A DNA stretch of 64,000 bases. Origin: Glandiceps talaboti (taxonomy: Eukaryota > Hemichordata > Enteropneusta > Spengelidae). The position numbers and the translations under genes are program-made. How positions within the stretch are numbered: position 1 is the stretch's first letter; every line of letters begins with the position of its first letter. This document shows, piece after piece, positions 53,318 to 64,000 of this stretch. Below the pieces are notes generated by a model. That model was not told the origin of the DNA, searched no databases, and worked only from the letters and a program-made list of their open reading frames with translations. The stretch is from contig NC_135561.1 in assembly GCF_964340395.1 (NCBI RefSeq), positions 13,249,961-13,313,960 on the forward strand. The letters run 5' to 3'.

Positions 53318-56300
53318 ATGGGCCGCAAACTGACAATAGCAGTGGTCCTTGTTGCTATAGCAACTTGTCTCTATCTTGGCGGATTACTGACCTCTCCTCC
53401 TCCACCCCCACAGTACGGTGATGGCTGGTGGGGGCGTGGGGAGAAATCCAGGGACAAAGAAGACACAACAATTAAGAAGTTTGGCATAAAAGTAGACGAT
53501 TCAGTTCTAGAAGATTTAAAGCTTAGGTTAGAAGAAACCCGAATGTTTGGACCACTTGGCGATACAAGATTCCATTATGGAGTCAATCCTAAATATATGA
53601 ACGAAGTTGTGTTAAAATACTGGCAAAATTCCTACGACTGGAGAAAACAGGAACAATTTCTTAATCAGTACAATCATTTTAAGACAACTATTGAAGGCAT
53701 TGATATTCACTTTGTTCACGTCAAACCGAAAGACGTTACAAAACAAAACGTCAAACCTCTGTTGATGATTCACGGCTGGCCTGGATCTTTTATGGAATTC
53801 TATAAAATAATCCCGATGTTGACGGACCCAGTGAACCATGGAGGAACTGAGGATGACACATTTGAAGTTATCTGTCCATCTATACCGGGATTTGGGTTCT
53901 CAGAGGATCCCCATCAGCGAGGTAAAGGCGATATTCTTATTTGTATGATTATATATTCATATTGTTCTCCAGTACTTTTCTTCGTTTAGCCAAGGGAAAT
54001 ACGAGTGACTTAAGTGGTCTTTTCACTAATCGTCTATCGATTCGTAGTGACAAAACCCTTATGACCCGAGTATTTTCCGACTGAATGAAGTAAAATATTG
54101 GTGAATAGTATAATTATACCGTTTAAAGCGTTATCTTTATTCTTTAAATCGAATTGAATGATCGCGATTTTGGAACGTTTTTTTTTTTTTTTTTTTTTTT
54201 GCGAGTACCACAGAAGAAATGACGTAGATAAGAGTTGTAGAACACGACCATGGTATAAAACCCAAGATTTTTCGTTTGAACTAGTTCAACTTGGCTTGCA
54301 CGTTGTATAATCATTATTATTTTGTGTTATATTGGAATATCAAAAACTTTCAGCGTCATTACCAGTTTGATAACACTATACTTCCAATGTGGTTTTCACA
54401 TGTAACGATCACCGTCATCTTACATTTCCACTCCTGTGGTTAAAAAGTGGATTTACTCAAAACTTCGGTGATTTTAATACTTTGTAGGGTCCCAAAGTTG
54501 TCATTGTATTATATTCAACGGCATTTACATAAATTGACTCCTAAATTTAATAACATTTACATGTAAGGAGTAACAAAACCTGGACGAAGTCTATTATGAC
54601 TTGAGCGTCACGTTGTTCCTTCTCATAAGCCAGGATGTATTTTCCTGCTGGCCCAACGTATTATATAAACGAGCTGAAGGGGCCTGTGTAAGGTAACGTT
54701 GGCGTAAAAAGGAAGAAGTGGTTGACGACCAACATGCAAACTTGATCTGAAGTCGTTTAATTCAAATGTAACACCATTCTGGTTTCTAGGTTTCGACACT
54801 CTTGCTGCTGCCCGTATATTCGACAAACTGATGACACGAATAGGATTCGACAAGTACTTTGTACAGGGTGGTGATTGGGGATCGCTGATTGGTTCGTTGC
54901 TCAGTCGTATTCAACCAAGGTAATCGTAACATTTAGTCCCTGTCGTTATTGCCTAAGACTGTATTGTTACCATAGTAACGGTTTCGTAGTTGGGACCTAC
55001 GCTGCATATGCTAATAATGGAATGTGAAAGTAAGAGAGCGAATAAGACAAGTTTAAATTATCTTTCAAACTTGAAAGTGAAAACTCTGGTACACTTGTCT
55101 AATACTATGTTGTTGTTTATTTTAAAACGAAAACTCCATCGCTTTACACATATGATTATTTTCAGCATGATATGAGCAGTAATACATATAATTTCTTGAC
55201 CCTGCATAAATATTCATCAAATGATTCTACCAGCATACACTTGGTTAACACAATATGATTGTCTATTTTTATGTCACCAGCCATGTACTTGGTTACCATA
55301 CCAACACGCCATTTTGTTTACCACCATTGTATGGTTGGAAAATGGCCGTCGGAAGTGTGTTCCCATCGTTGGTTGTTGATAAAGAAGACATTGAATACGT
55401 TTTCCCACTATCTAAACGAGCTAAAATTCTGACGATGGAATCCGGACATTTTCACATACATACAACAAAACCGGACAGTTCAGGTAAACATGGCCCAGAG
55501 ACTTGTCTTGGTGTTACTATATCAAGAGGTACTCCACCCCAACATGATGTAGAGAGTTTGTATAGAAAGCTTGTTGTGATAACAGATAGAAAAGATGTAG
55601 AGATACAGACAATGTGTAGAGAACTTGGTGTAGAGACACAATGTGTAGAGAACTTGGTGTAGAGACACAATGTGTAGAGAACTTGAACTTGGTGTAGAGA
55701 CACAATGTGTAGAGAGCTTGGTGTAGAGACACAGACAATGTGTAGAGAGCTTGAACTTGGTGTAGAGACACAGACAATGTGTAGAGAGCTTGGTGTAGAG
55801 ACACAGACAATGTGTAGAGAGCTTGGTGTAGATACACAGACAATGTGTAGAGAGCTTGGTGTAGATACACAGACAATGTGTAGAGAGCTTGGTGTAGAGA
55901 GCTTGGTGTAGAGACAGACAATGTGTAGAGAGCTTGGTGTAGAGACACAGACAATGTGTAGAGAGCTTGGTGTAGATACACAGACAATGTGTAGAGAGCT
56001 TGGTGTAGATACACAGACAATGTGTAGAGAGCTTGGTGTAGATACACAGACAATGTGTAGAGAGCTTGGTGTAGAGAGCTTGGTGTAGAGACAGACAATG
56101 TGTAGAGAGCTTGGTGTAGAGACACAGACAATGTGTAGAGAGCTTGGTGTAGAGACACAGACAATGTGTAGGGAGCTTGGACAGTAGATACACAGACAAT
56201 GTGTAGAGAGCTTGGACAGTAGATACACAGACAATGTGTAGAGAGCTTGGACAGTAGATACACAGACAATGTGTAGAGAGCTTGGTGTAGAGACACAGAC

Positions 56301-57914
56301 AATGTGTAGAGAGCTTGGTGTAGAGACACAGACAATGTGTAGAGAACTTGGTGTAGAAAGTTTATCAAGATAGTATCACCAAGACAAAATGTACAGAGCT
56401 TATTATAAAGGGTTTCTTAAGATAGTAACACCGAGAAAGATGTAGAGAGCTTATTATAAAGGGCTTCTTAAAATAGTAACACAGACACAAGGTGTAGAGA
56501 GCTGCTTGGCATAGAGAGTTTGTGGTAAAAGTAACACCAAGACAAGATGCAGAGAGCATATTGTAGTAGAGAGCTTCTTCAGATAGCACCAAGACAAGTT
56601 TTGGGGCTAAGGTAAACTTATAAAGTGTTAAGCGGCTTATATAAGCTTCTTTCTGGAAAACAGTTTACCAATGATATAGCTTAGAACATGTCGCTAAGTT
56701 AATCTTGATAACATTGGCTAAGAGTACATTGACAAGATCAAGTTTGCCTATGACGCAATCTATGACATATATTTAAATATGCTAATTATAATATTACCCT
56801 CATTAGTGCAGGTGCTAGCATCACTATCTACCAATCATAAATGCTTACACACAGTTCATATATTTTTCCCTAAGGACATGCACTAACCGACTCCCCTGTT
56901 GGCTTAGCGGCATATCTTATTGAAAAGTTCTCCACCTGGACGGATCAAGCTAATCTGGATTTAGAAGATGGTGGATTACAAAATTATTTCACATTAGATG
57001 AATTGTTGACTAATGTTATGATCTACTGGATTAATGGAAATATTGCGTCTTCATGTCGTTTATATAAAGAATCGCTTCCTAAAGCATTTCATGATTTGAC
57101 AAAGTGAGTAATGTGCATTTTGGTTACATAATTGGATTTGACGTTTTTGTCCCTATCCGTCCTCTGTAGTACTTGACGATTTTGCTTTATGTTTTCATCA
57201 CTGAAAACTTTCTTTCTCTCAAAATAAATGCACACTTCCAACTACAAGTTACTAACCTTGTGCGAATATTTGTTTACATTGACCGTACATGTCATGTTAG
57301 ACATACAGGAGACATCGAGGCTGAAACTGCTTCAGTCACTTTGAGGGGCTTGTAACTACTTCCAGCTCATCAATTAATCATAGCTGATAGCAAAATGATA
57401 CAGTTACAGGAGCAGCAGCAGCTACCATGACAACAACACAACAACAAACAACAACAGCAGCAGCAACAACAACAACAACAACAACACAACAACAGCAACA
57501 ACAACAAAACAACAATAACGTAACAAATTTAGTATTATATGAAAATTACATTCCTAATAGAGATAATCTGTATTATCAACAAAATTCATAATGAATGTGT
57601 CGATTATGAAAAACTATTGCATTTTCTCGTAGAAAAAAAGTATACTCAAATGAAATTTCCAACCACGTATAGGTAGAGTGTAACCATCACACTGTGTTTT
57701 CTTTTCCAGCTGTCGTGTGAAAGTACCAACAGGTATATCAGTATTCAAGAACGACATTATCAGATTACCTGAGACCTGGGCCAAACAAGTTTATCCTGAT
57801 CTGATCAGTTATACCAGAGTATCAGCTGGAGGCCACTTTCCCGCTTTCGAAGTACCGCAGCTCCTGGCCCAGGATATCCGACAATTTGTCAGGAAAAGTC
57901 TACATAAAAAATAG
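53318..57914 (+). CDS. EPHX1: Microsomal epoxide hydrolase, complete, 456 aa, 5 exons
   Basis: ER-membrane alpha/beta-hydrolase that opens epoxides through an ester intermediate and releases diols. Exons are 53318-53921, 54790-54919, 55281-55483, 56875-57103 and 57710-57914, with GT/AG junctions in phase (1371 nt). Length equals the family norm (human 455 aa). Features in order: hydrophobic anchor at residues 6-25, a proline run (27-31), YGDGWWGRG (33-41), epoxide hydrolase N-terminal domain, oxyanion motif HGWPGS (152-157), nucleophile Asp230 in QGGDWGS, lid Tyr376 in RLYKES, acid Asp404 in FKNDII, and base His431 in GGHFPAFE. Two oddities: the acid is Asp where mammals have Glu404, and the first lid tyrosine (human Tyr299, ESGY) is His301 (ESGH). 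The 3' end has AATAAA at 58027. Introns carry MITE G (53985), a poly-T run, a 33-bp minisatellite and a CAA/CAG run. Confidence 0.95.
53985..54115. mobile_element. MITE family G, partial copy 2, in EPHX1 intron 1
   Basis: The right half (CGAGTATTTTCCGACTGAAT, AAAATATTGGTGAATAG) matches 11130-11175. The left inverted end is missing or decayed. Confidence 0.6.
55600..56370. repeat. 33-bp minisatellite in EPHX1 intron 3, ~22 copies
   Basis: The unit begins TGTGTAGAGAGCTTGGTGTA and ends GAGACACAGACAA, with GAG/GAT and short deletion variants. Higher-order groups alternate GAGACACAG and GATACACAG types. 33 is a multiple of three, so open frames of up to 283 codons arise on the minus strand; they are artefacts. 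Degenerate units continue to about 56560. Confidence 0.95.
57412..57516. repeat. (CAA)n/(CAG)n repeat in EPHX1 intron 4
   Basis: Mixed CAA, CAG and ACAACA units about 200 bp before the last exon. Confidence 0.9.
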
Positions 57915-58026
57915 ACAACTGTATTTAAGTTGATTTCATGTGTATGAGTTCATGTCAGCAGATCAATTTGTTTCAGTGCAAAGTCGTAATTTGTTCTATT
58001 TTGGACGTTTTCATTTTGATGGTAGC

Positions 58027-58032
58027 AATAAA
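58027..58032 (+). terminator. Polyadenylation signal of EPHX1
   Basis: AATAAA 113 bp past the EPHX1 stop codon, followed by a TTTGT-rich stretch. A plausible 3' end for the transcript. Confidence 0.65.
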
Positions 58033-58212
58033 CATATTTAACATTTGTCGGGCGAGTGTTGTTAATTTCTATGTTACAGAGATTGGGTGATGGTGGGAAG
58101 GTTGTTGACATTTGGGGTGCAATATAATGTGTACATATTTACATGTAGACACCCATCTGTTGCTATTCATCCTGTATATTCATTCAAACAGTTTGTAAAC
58201 AGGTTAGTTTAA

Positions 58213-59284
<1,072 letters not shown>

Positions 59285-59575
59285 GTCGTTACTCTAGAAG
59301 TCCTGAGTTGCAGGAGATGTAATTTAAAATTCATCCACACAATCATTAACATCATGTCTTTGTTAATCAATCACAAAATTCTAACCAATCACACAGTCCC
59401 TCATGAAGTTAGTGTTTATTGGGGCAGTTGTGTAATCTCCAAATATGGTATATTTGTCAGCTCGAGATGCTACTTATACACTGTTTACATCACTATAGCA
59501 GTTGGGGTTCACTGATTGGATGAACAACTTTCTGTGCTGATTTCGGGACTTTGACCAGACTGTGGTTAGAAACCA
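59285..59575. mobile_element. Dispersed element family B, copy 2
   Basis: Matches 11845-12060 over AGTCCTGAG, TTAACATCATGTC, TTAGTGTTTATTGGGG, TCCAAATATGG and TTTGTCAGCTC blocks. Ends AGACTAGTCAAAGTC and GACTTTGACCAGACT form short inverted repeats. Confidence 0.65.
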
Positions 59576-59617
59576 CAGTTGGTATCCGGACTACCCATAA
59601 TAGGGATAAAGTTAACA

Positions 59618-59651
<34 letters not shown>

Positions 59652-61062
59652 ATTGGGATAAAGTCTGAGGTACATATACTTTCTGTATTTATTCAGACTG
59701 GGATAAACAATTTTACAATTACATAGTAACCTATCATTGGTTTATCGTGATCAGAATATACAGATACTTTTTTTAGCCAAATGTTTCTTAAGGTTAATAT
59801 TACGAGACAGAATATTCATGCACTCTGGGTTGATCGTATTAAATGGACATTCTACTCAGTTAAAAAAAAAATTGGGACGCAAATCCCAAATTTTTGCTGG
59901 TTTCTGAACAGCATTGAAGTACACCTCATACAATGCTGATGAGATGAAAGTGAAAAGTTGGGATTTGCTTCCAAACGTATTTTTTTGACTGTGAGTAGAA
60001 AGATATTTAAAGTCATGTGTAATGCTTGCCATAAGACTTCCCTCCAGAGGGCGCTGGTCATCATTATCAATGCACAGACAGACAAGACAACAATTGTTGG
60101 GTAACTAAATTTTTTTATTTTATCAATAAAGTCAACAAAAACATTTAAGCAAGTTTGAACAATTTTTCCCCCTCTGTCCCAAACGCTTAGAAGAAATACA
60201 CTAGCTATGAAAGTATAGTGTTTTAAATCTTGAGTCGCAAGCAGAATATCGCCATCAGTAGTGAATCATTCAGAGTTGCTGGATAAACAGTAACTGCAAA
60301 TTAGGTTGTAGAAATATTAGCACCACGTATTATATTTACGCCAACTTGTACCAAAGTTTGGGTAGATATAACTTCTATCTAAAATAATTTCTCACAACTT
60401 ACAATAATTCTCAACGACCAATGAAACAGTATTAGGATGATACATGTAGTAGATCAAACAAAAATTGAGTAACAAATTACCGTCAACAAAAAGACTATGT
60501 CAAAATGTCTGTATATTCTACCACTAGAGTGCCAAAATGGCAGTTGACATATTGGAATGGGCAAACTGTTATTTGAAGATTATATGCCATCAAATTCTAT
60601 CATATGATTTACTAACCTGGTAAATATTTTTCAAAGACCTGGTGACAAGGGAGATATGTTCTTTTCCTTACAAGGTATGTCTTACAAAATACTTTCAAAA
60701 AAACTGTGTCATTCCATCATGTGATTCAAAAATTGCTTCATTTTCTCTTTCCCTCCACATGGAGACATGTTTATGTCGTTCTATTGTCACACAATGAAGA
60801 GTGCCACCAAGAGGCCAACAAGGTAGTCACCTACTTTTTTGTATCATAAAGTGGCTAGAAATTATATTATATTGGCACAGTTGGTACATATTGCACTTGA
60901 CTAGTTTGGCAACTCCTCATTTAATAAATAAATCAGATCTTGAAAAACAGCTGAGAGTTTTTAGGCAGTCATTCTTATAGAGATGCTGACTATAAAACAT
61001 GTGACATTAACAGAAGTACTAAACAGAAATCTTTCTTCAGTACATGTACAACATCTTTGTTT
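59576..61062. other. Unassigned DNA; includes probable NSMCE2 3' UTR
   Basis: A ~31-base C run at about 59620-59650 and an imperfect inverted repeat (AAATTGGGACGCAAATCCCA region, 59868-59990). The minus-strand 3' UTR of NSMCE2 should begin at 61062; a minus-strand AATAAA lies near 60114-60119. Confidence 0.4.
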
Positions 61063-63960
61063 TTACTTGCGTTGATGTGTCATTCTCTGCCTGTTTCTTC
61101 TCTCTATGGTGTGTTTCAGCACGGTATTGTCTTCTAGGTCACTTTTCTCCACTGGTTTACTATTACCACATCCAGCGACGGGACATCTGACAATATACAG
61201 AAACAGTTTCACATTGTAACATTGTCAATATTTTCAGCATAATAACCACAATATGAAAATTCAAAGTTTACTTTTATGTTTTATATTTGCCTCATAGTGG
61301 ACATAAATACACGTTATTATAAAGAATTGCATAAGGAACTTGTGAGACAGTCCGAATAAATAGATGTAAAGTCCGACGTTTCGAATAAAAATTCTTTTTC
61401 AAGGTATTTATAGGTAAGACATATTAGGTAAACATATGAATATATCTGAATGTTGTGGACCAGAACGACAACCGCGAGTGATTAACAGCAATTCATTGTA
61501 CATGTACATTATGGAATGATCACGCATTCATTTACATATCATTTGCATACAGGTTTTTGGTATTGCACTGCAGTGCAAATACTACCAGTATGCACTCACC
61601 AGTGCAAGTCAATACTGGTACATAAGTGTATATGATAATGCAATAATGAATAAATTTAACTTTAATTTTAAATAATACAATTTCGTTTGAAGTCTGTTTA
61701 CTCACTTTCTTCTACCCCTTCCACCAGACATGTGATGTAAAATGGCTTTCCTTTCATAGTTGTGGTCACAGATTTTATTTTTGACAGGGTCGACCAGTTC
61801 TTGTTGAGTTATTGGACACTTTGTAATAACAGGGGCCTGAGACATGACCAGGTCTTCATCCATATTATCTCTTTCATTTGCCATAGAGGGCTCTGTTTCA
61901 CCTGGAACAAATAAGTCAAAATTTTGTGTTAGTTTTAACATGCATGTACTAGTATAACATGCTCAGCTCTTTACCAGTTTTATACTCACATGTATGTGGG
62001 TAACTTATGTAATTATGAGACTTGTTGGTATGTGTCTGTTAACTGGCTGTTACATGTAACTGCATGTTCTTTACTGTATATTTCTTATCAGTATTCTTAT
62101 GATTAATGTGATCATAGACTTGTTGGTATGTGTCTGTTAACTGGCTGTTACATGTAACCCAGTTCTTCATTGTATATTTCTTATTAGTATTCTTATGATT
62201 AATGTGATCATAGACCCTACTCTATGATGTGATAGATAAAGCCAAGATTTTATGTTTCTGACTCTTCTGTTTTTGAATAATACAGCGGGAATTGTCCTAT
62301 TGAAAGAAGAACTAAGGGAATACGAATTCAAAGACTTTGTGATGGGGTAGTCTACCACGCCACACAGTGTAGCTTTGTAAGCCTATTGAGGAATCATCTC
62401 CGCGTACGCACATTGTACATGTTATTCAGCACACTCCTGCATCTCGTGTTGCCCTAGGCCTAGGCAACATAGAATAACTTTAGACAGTTACGGTTATATA
62501 TTCTTTTTACTGGTGGATTGGTGTCATACGTCACTCCATGAGCATATACATGTAGCATGCACGGTAATACTAGTATTCTGTACGTACCCATAGCTGGGGT
62601 ACATATGTACATACATACGTATGCGTACACTGTACTATCCAAGGTCCTAATTGCATAATTGTTAATGAATTTGGCAAATTGATTGACCTTTAATGAACAA
62701 TTACCAAAAGAAATATTTTACAGACGACTGAATAACACTCCCAAATGTATAATACTATGAATGGGTCTGTCGAAAATTATATCGCCACATTTGCCAAGGG
62801 CTGAGACATGGAAACTGGAAGTATTCACTGCACTGGTCAAGATTTGAATGAGCTGCATAGTTCTGACGTCGGAGTGTGTCACATGACAAACGGTACTATG
62901 ATGTGATGATACCCCCAATTTGAATGAGGGCGCTGTATTCTCAAATTCCTGCAGTCTGGAATGGCCTACTAGTATTTTGGCAAGAAAACCTGACCAAATA
63001 GTGCAATAATGCAATGTCCTTACCAGGATGTTTGACTTGCCAGAGTTTGGTTCTCATTTCCTCCACTCTAGGATGTTGGTTTAAGTTGTCATGGATACTA
63101 CTACGTTGTATTGTATTCATCTCATGGTTTACAAGCTGGTCTACATTGATAACATTGTCTGACGGTGTTTTTCTGATCTGGAATATTAAACACACATCTA
63201 CTAGTATTTTCAGGATGTTTTGAAAAAAAATTGAGGGAAAGAAGATATACAGGAGGTTCTATCACACACATCTCAGGGTGAACATGCAAGGACAACAATT
63301 TTATAGCCTGTTTGTTCTACATCACGTCTTGTGTCTATGTCATTGGTTCTACAGGGCTTGAAATGAGTCAAAACATTCCAAATTGCTACTACTTGTCATG
63401 AATTATTCATGATGAGGTATGATTATGTTATTCCCCTATATTTTCCTTCATTTGAGCGGAAAATACTTGTGATAGATCTAAGGTTTCTGTCACAACTCAT
63501 TTCTCGACTCATAGTGACAAGGCCCCTTAGGTCACTTGTATTTTCAGTGGCTGAACGAAGAAAAAAATTGTGCGATATCTGAATAGATGCATTTCATGGC
63601 TACATTACAACCCACTGGTATCATGGAGTGGATGTGATTAGGGAGTTCTTTTTAGCACTAATTATTACCATGTTCTTGTGAGCACTAATGATCTAAAACC
63701 TTACCAAACACCAATATCACAGCATGTTCTTGTTTCATTCAATTCTGACTACCTGATGTCTGTCAATATCTATAGCCTGTGTAAACTGACTGGTATTCCA
63801 CCTGATATGTTTGCCATTTTCTATAGCCTGTGTAAACTGACTTTAATCTTACCTGATCTTTGACATTTTCTATGGCCTGTGTAAACTGACTTAGATCTCT
63901 CTCCATTGAAGCATACTCCAACATCTTATTCTTGAGTTCATTGACTTGATCAGGATTATC
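61063..63960 (-). CDS. NSMCE2: E3 SUMO ligase NSE2 (SMC5/6 complex), 5'-partial, 4 exons
   Basis: SP-RING SUMO ligase of the SMC5-SMC6 DNA-repair complex, nuclear. Exons are 63853-63960, 63024-63177, 61706-61901 and 61063-61186, with in-phase GT/AG junctions. The first visible exon encodes the helical SMC5-binding part (NKMLEYASMERDLSQF, then QAIENVKDQ), matching the vertebrate KAMVEFATLDRQL region. The third encodes the SP-RING start (CPITQQELVDPVKNKICDHN), and the fourth KCPVAGC to the stop (MTHQRK). Zinc ligands are visible as C-x-H (ICDH) and C-x4-C (CPVAGC), as in human NSE2. The true N-terminus lies right of the window. An ATG at 63984 is in frame but sits in what looks like an intron, because TTTTCAAATACAG| fits an acceptor at 63961. 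Confidence 0.92.
61371..61404 (-). other. Degenerate hammerhead-like segment in NSMCE2 intron
   Basis: On the minus strand, CCTTGAAAAAG is followed by GAAT/ATTC able to pair around a T-loop, then GAAACGTCGGAC. This is the order of a hammerhead core (CUGANGA, stem II, GAAAC), but the first box is not consensus. It may be a decayed retroelement ribozyme. Confidence 0.3.
62010..62216. repeat. Tandem duplication, ~94 bp x 2, in NSMCE2 intron
   Basis: CTTGTTGGTATGTGTCTGTT through TATGATTAATGTGATCATAG occurs twice (from about 62020 and 62114) with few differences. Confidence 0.93.
63428..63578. mobile_element. MITE family G, copy 3, in NSMCE2 intron
   Basis: Inverted ends ATTCCCCTATATTTTCCTTC and GAACGAAGAAAAAAATTGTG, with central AGTGACAAGGCCCCTTAGGT as in copies 1 and 2. 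Confidence 0.7.
63764..63900 (-). repeat. Partial tandem duplication of an NSMCE2 exon-intron edge
   Basis: TATAGCCTGTGTAAACTGAC recurs at about 63770, 63821 and (with one change) 63872. The last is the true exon; the other two are intronic copies of its 3' end. In the middle copy the donor motif CAG|GTAAG is replaced by CAG|GTGGA. Confidence 0.85.
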
Positions 63961-64000
63961 TGTATTTGAAAACAGTAATGACATTTTCTAAATTTATCAA

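Noticed and set aside
55452-56368. Minus-strand frames of 225-283 codons with repeats such as LSTHCL
   Set aside because: The 33-bp minisatellite lies in an EPHX1 intron, and its period keeps frames open on both strands.
55600-56370. CRISPR-like direct repeats
   Set aside because: Units abut with no unique spacers and the genome is animal; it is a minisatellite.
59868-59990. CTGATGAG...GAAAG near 59937 as a hammerhead
   Set aside because: No stem II between the boxes and no matching stem I or III.
63961-63984. ATG at 63984 as the NSMCE2 start codon
   Set aside because: A polypyrimidine-like tract and CAG acceptor at 63961-63963 fit an intron. Family members have a further ~60 N-terminal residues before this helix.

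Overview
This is nuclear DNA from an animal: AT-rich, with intron-containing genes bounded by GT/AG splice sites, little coding sequence, and many microsatellites, minisatellites and short foldback transposons. The proteins are bilaterian. The mix of microsomal epoxide hydrolase, a ZNF800-like protein, an NSE2 SUMO ligase and a bacterial-type FMN reductase suits a marine invertebrate, perhaps a deuterostome. The species cannot be fixed from the sequence alone.

Layout. 1-13.8 kb: no convincing host gene. It holds microsatellites, foldback elements, a decayed LINE fragment and a CCAAT-box cluster. 13.86-16.15 kb (-): a single-exon CDS of 752 aa resembling ZNF800. A likely 5' noncoding exon lies at 18.05 kb and a possible promoter near 25.0 kb. 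17.2-18.9 kb: two unrelated minisatellites, both with a 51-bp period. 19-38.4 kb: repeats and unexplained DNA. 38.5-42.8 kb (-): a three-exon NAD(P)H-dependent FMN reductase of 203 aa. 44.9-48.8 kb (-) and 53.3-57.9 kb (+): two head-to-head microsomal epoxide hydrolase (EPHX1) paralogues. Their first four exons have identical lengths (604, 130, 203 and 229 nt). The + copy is complete (456 aa). The - copy has no recognisable fifth exon, which would carry the catalytic acid and histidine. 61.06-63.96 kb (-): four exons of NSMCE2/NSE2, whose 5' end lies beyond the window.

The EPHX1 pair and the flavin reductase would both act on xenobiotics or redox metabolites, so 38-58 kb may be a small detoxification neighbourhood. 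That is inference from product types only.

The most striking non-coding signal is a perfect 182-bp palindrome at 457-638 between long (TA)n tracts. Each arm encodes what looks like a complete type I hammerhead ribozyme, one per strand. Hammerheads of this kind, with a very short stem III, are known from Penelope-like retroelements and related retrozymes. At least six further dispersed repeat families (A-E and G below) were recognised because two to five copies fall inside the window.
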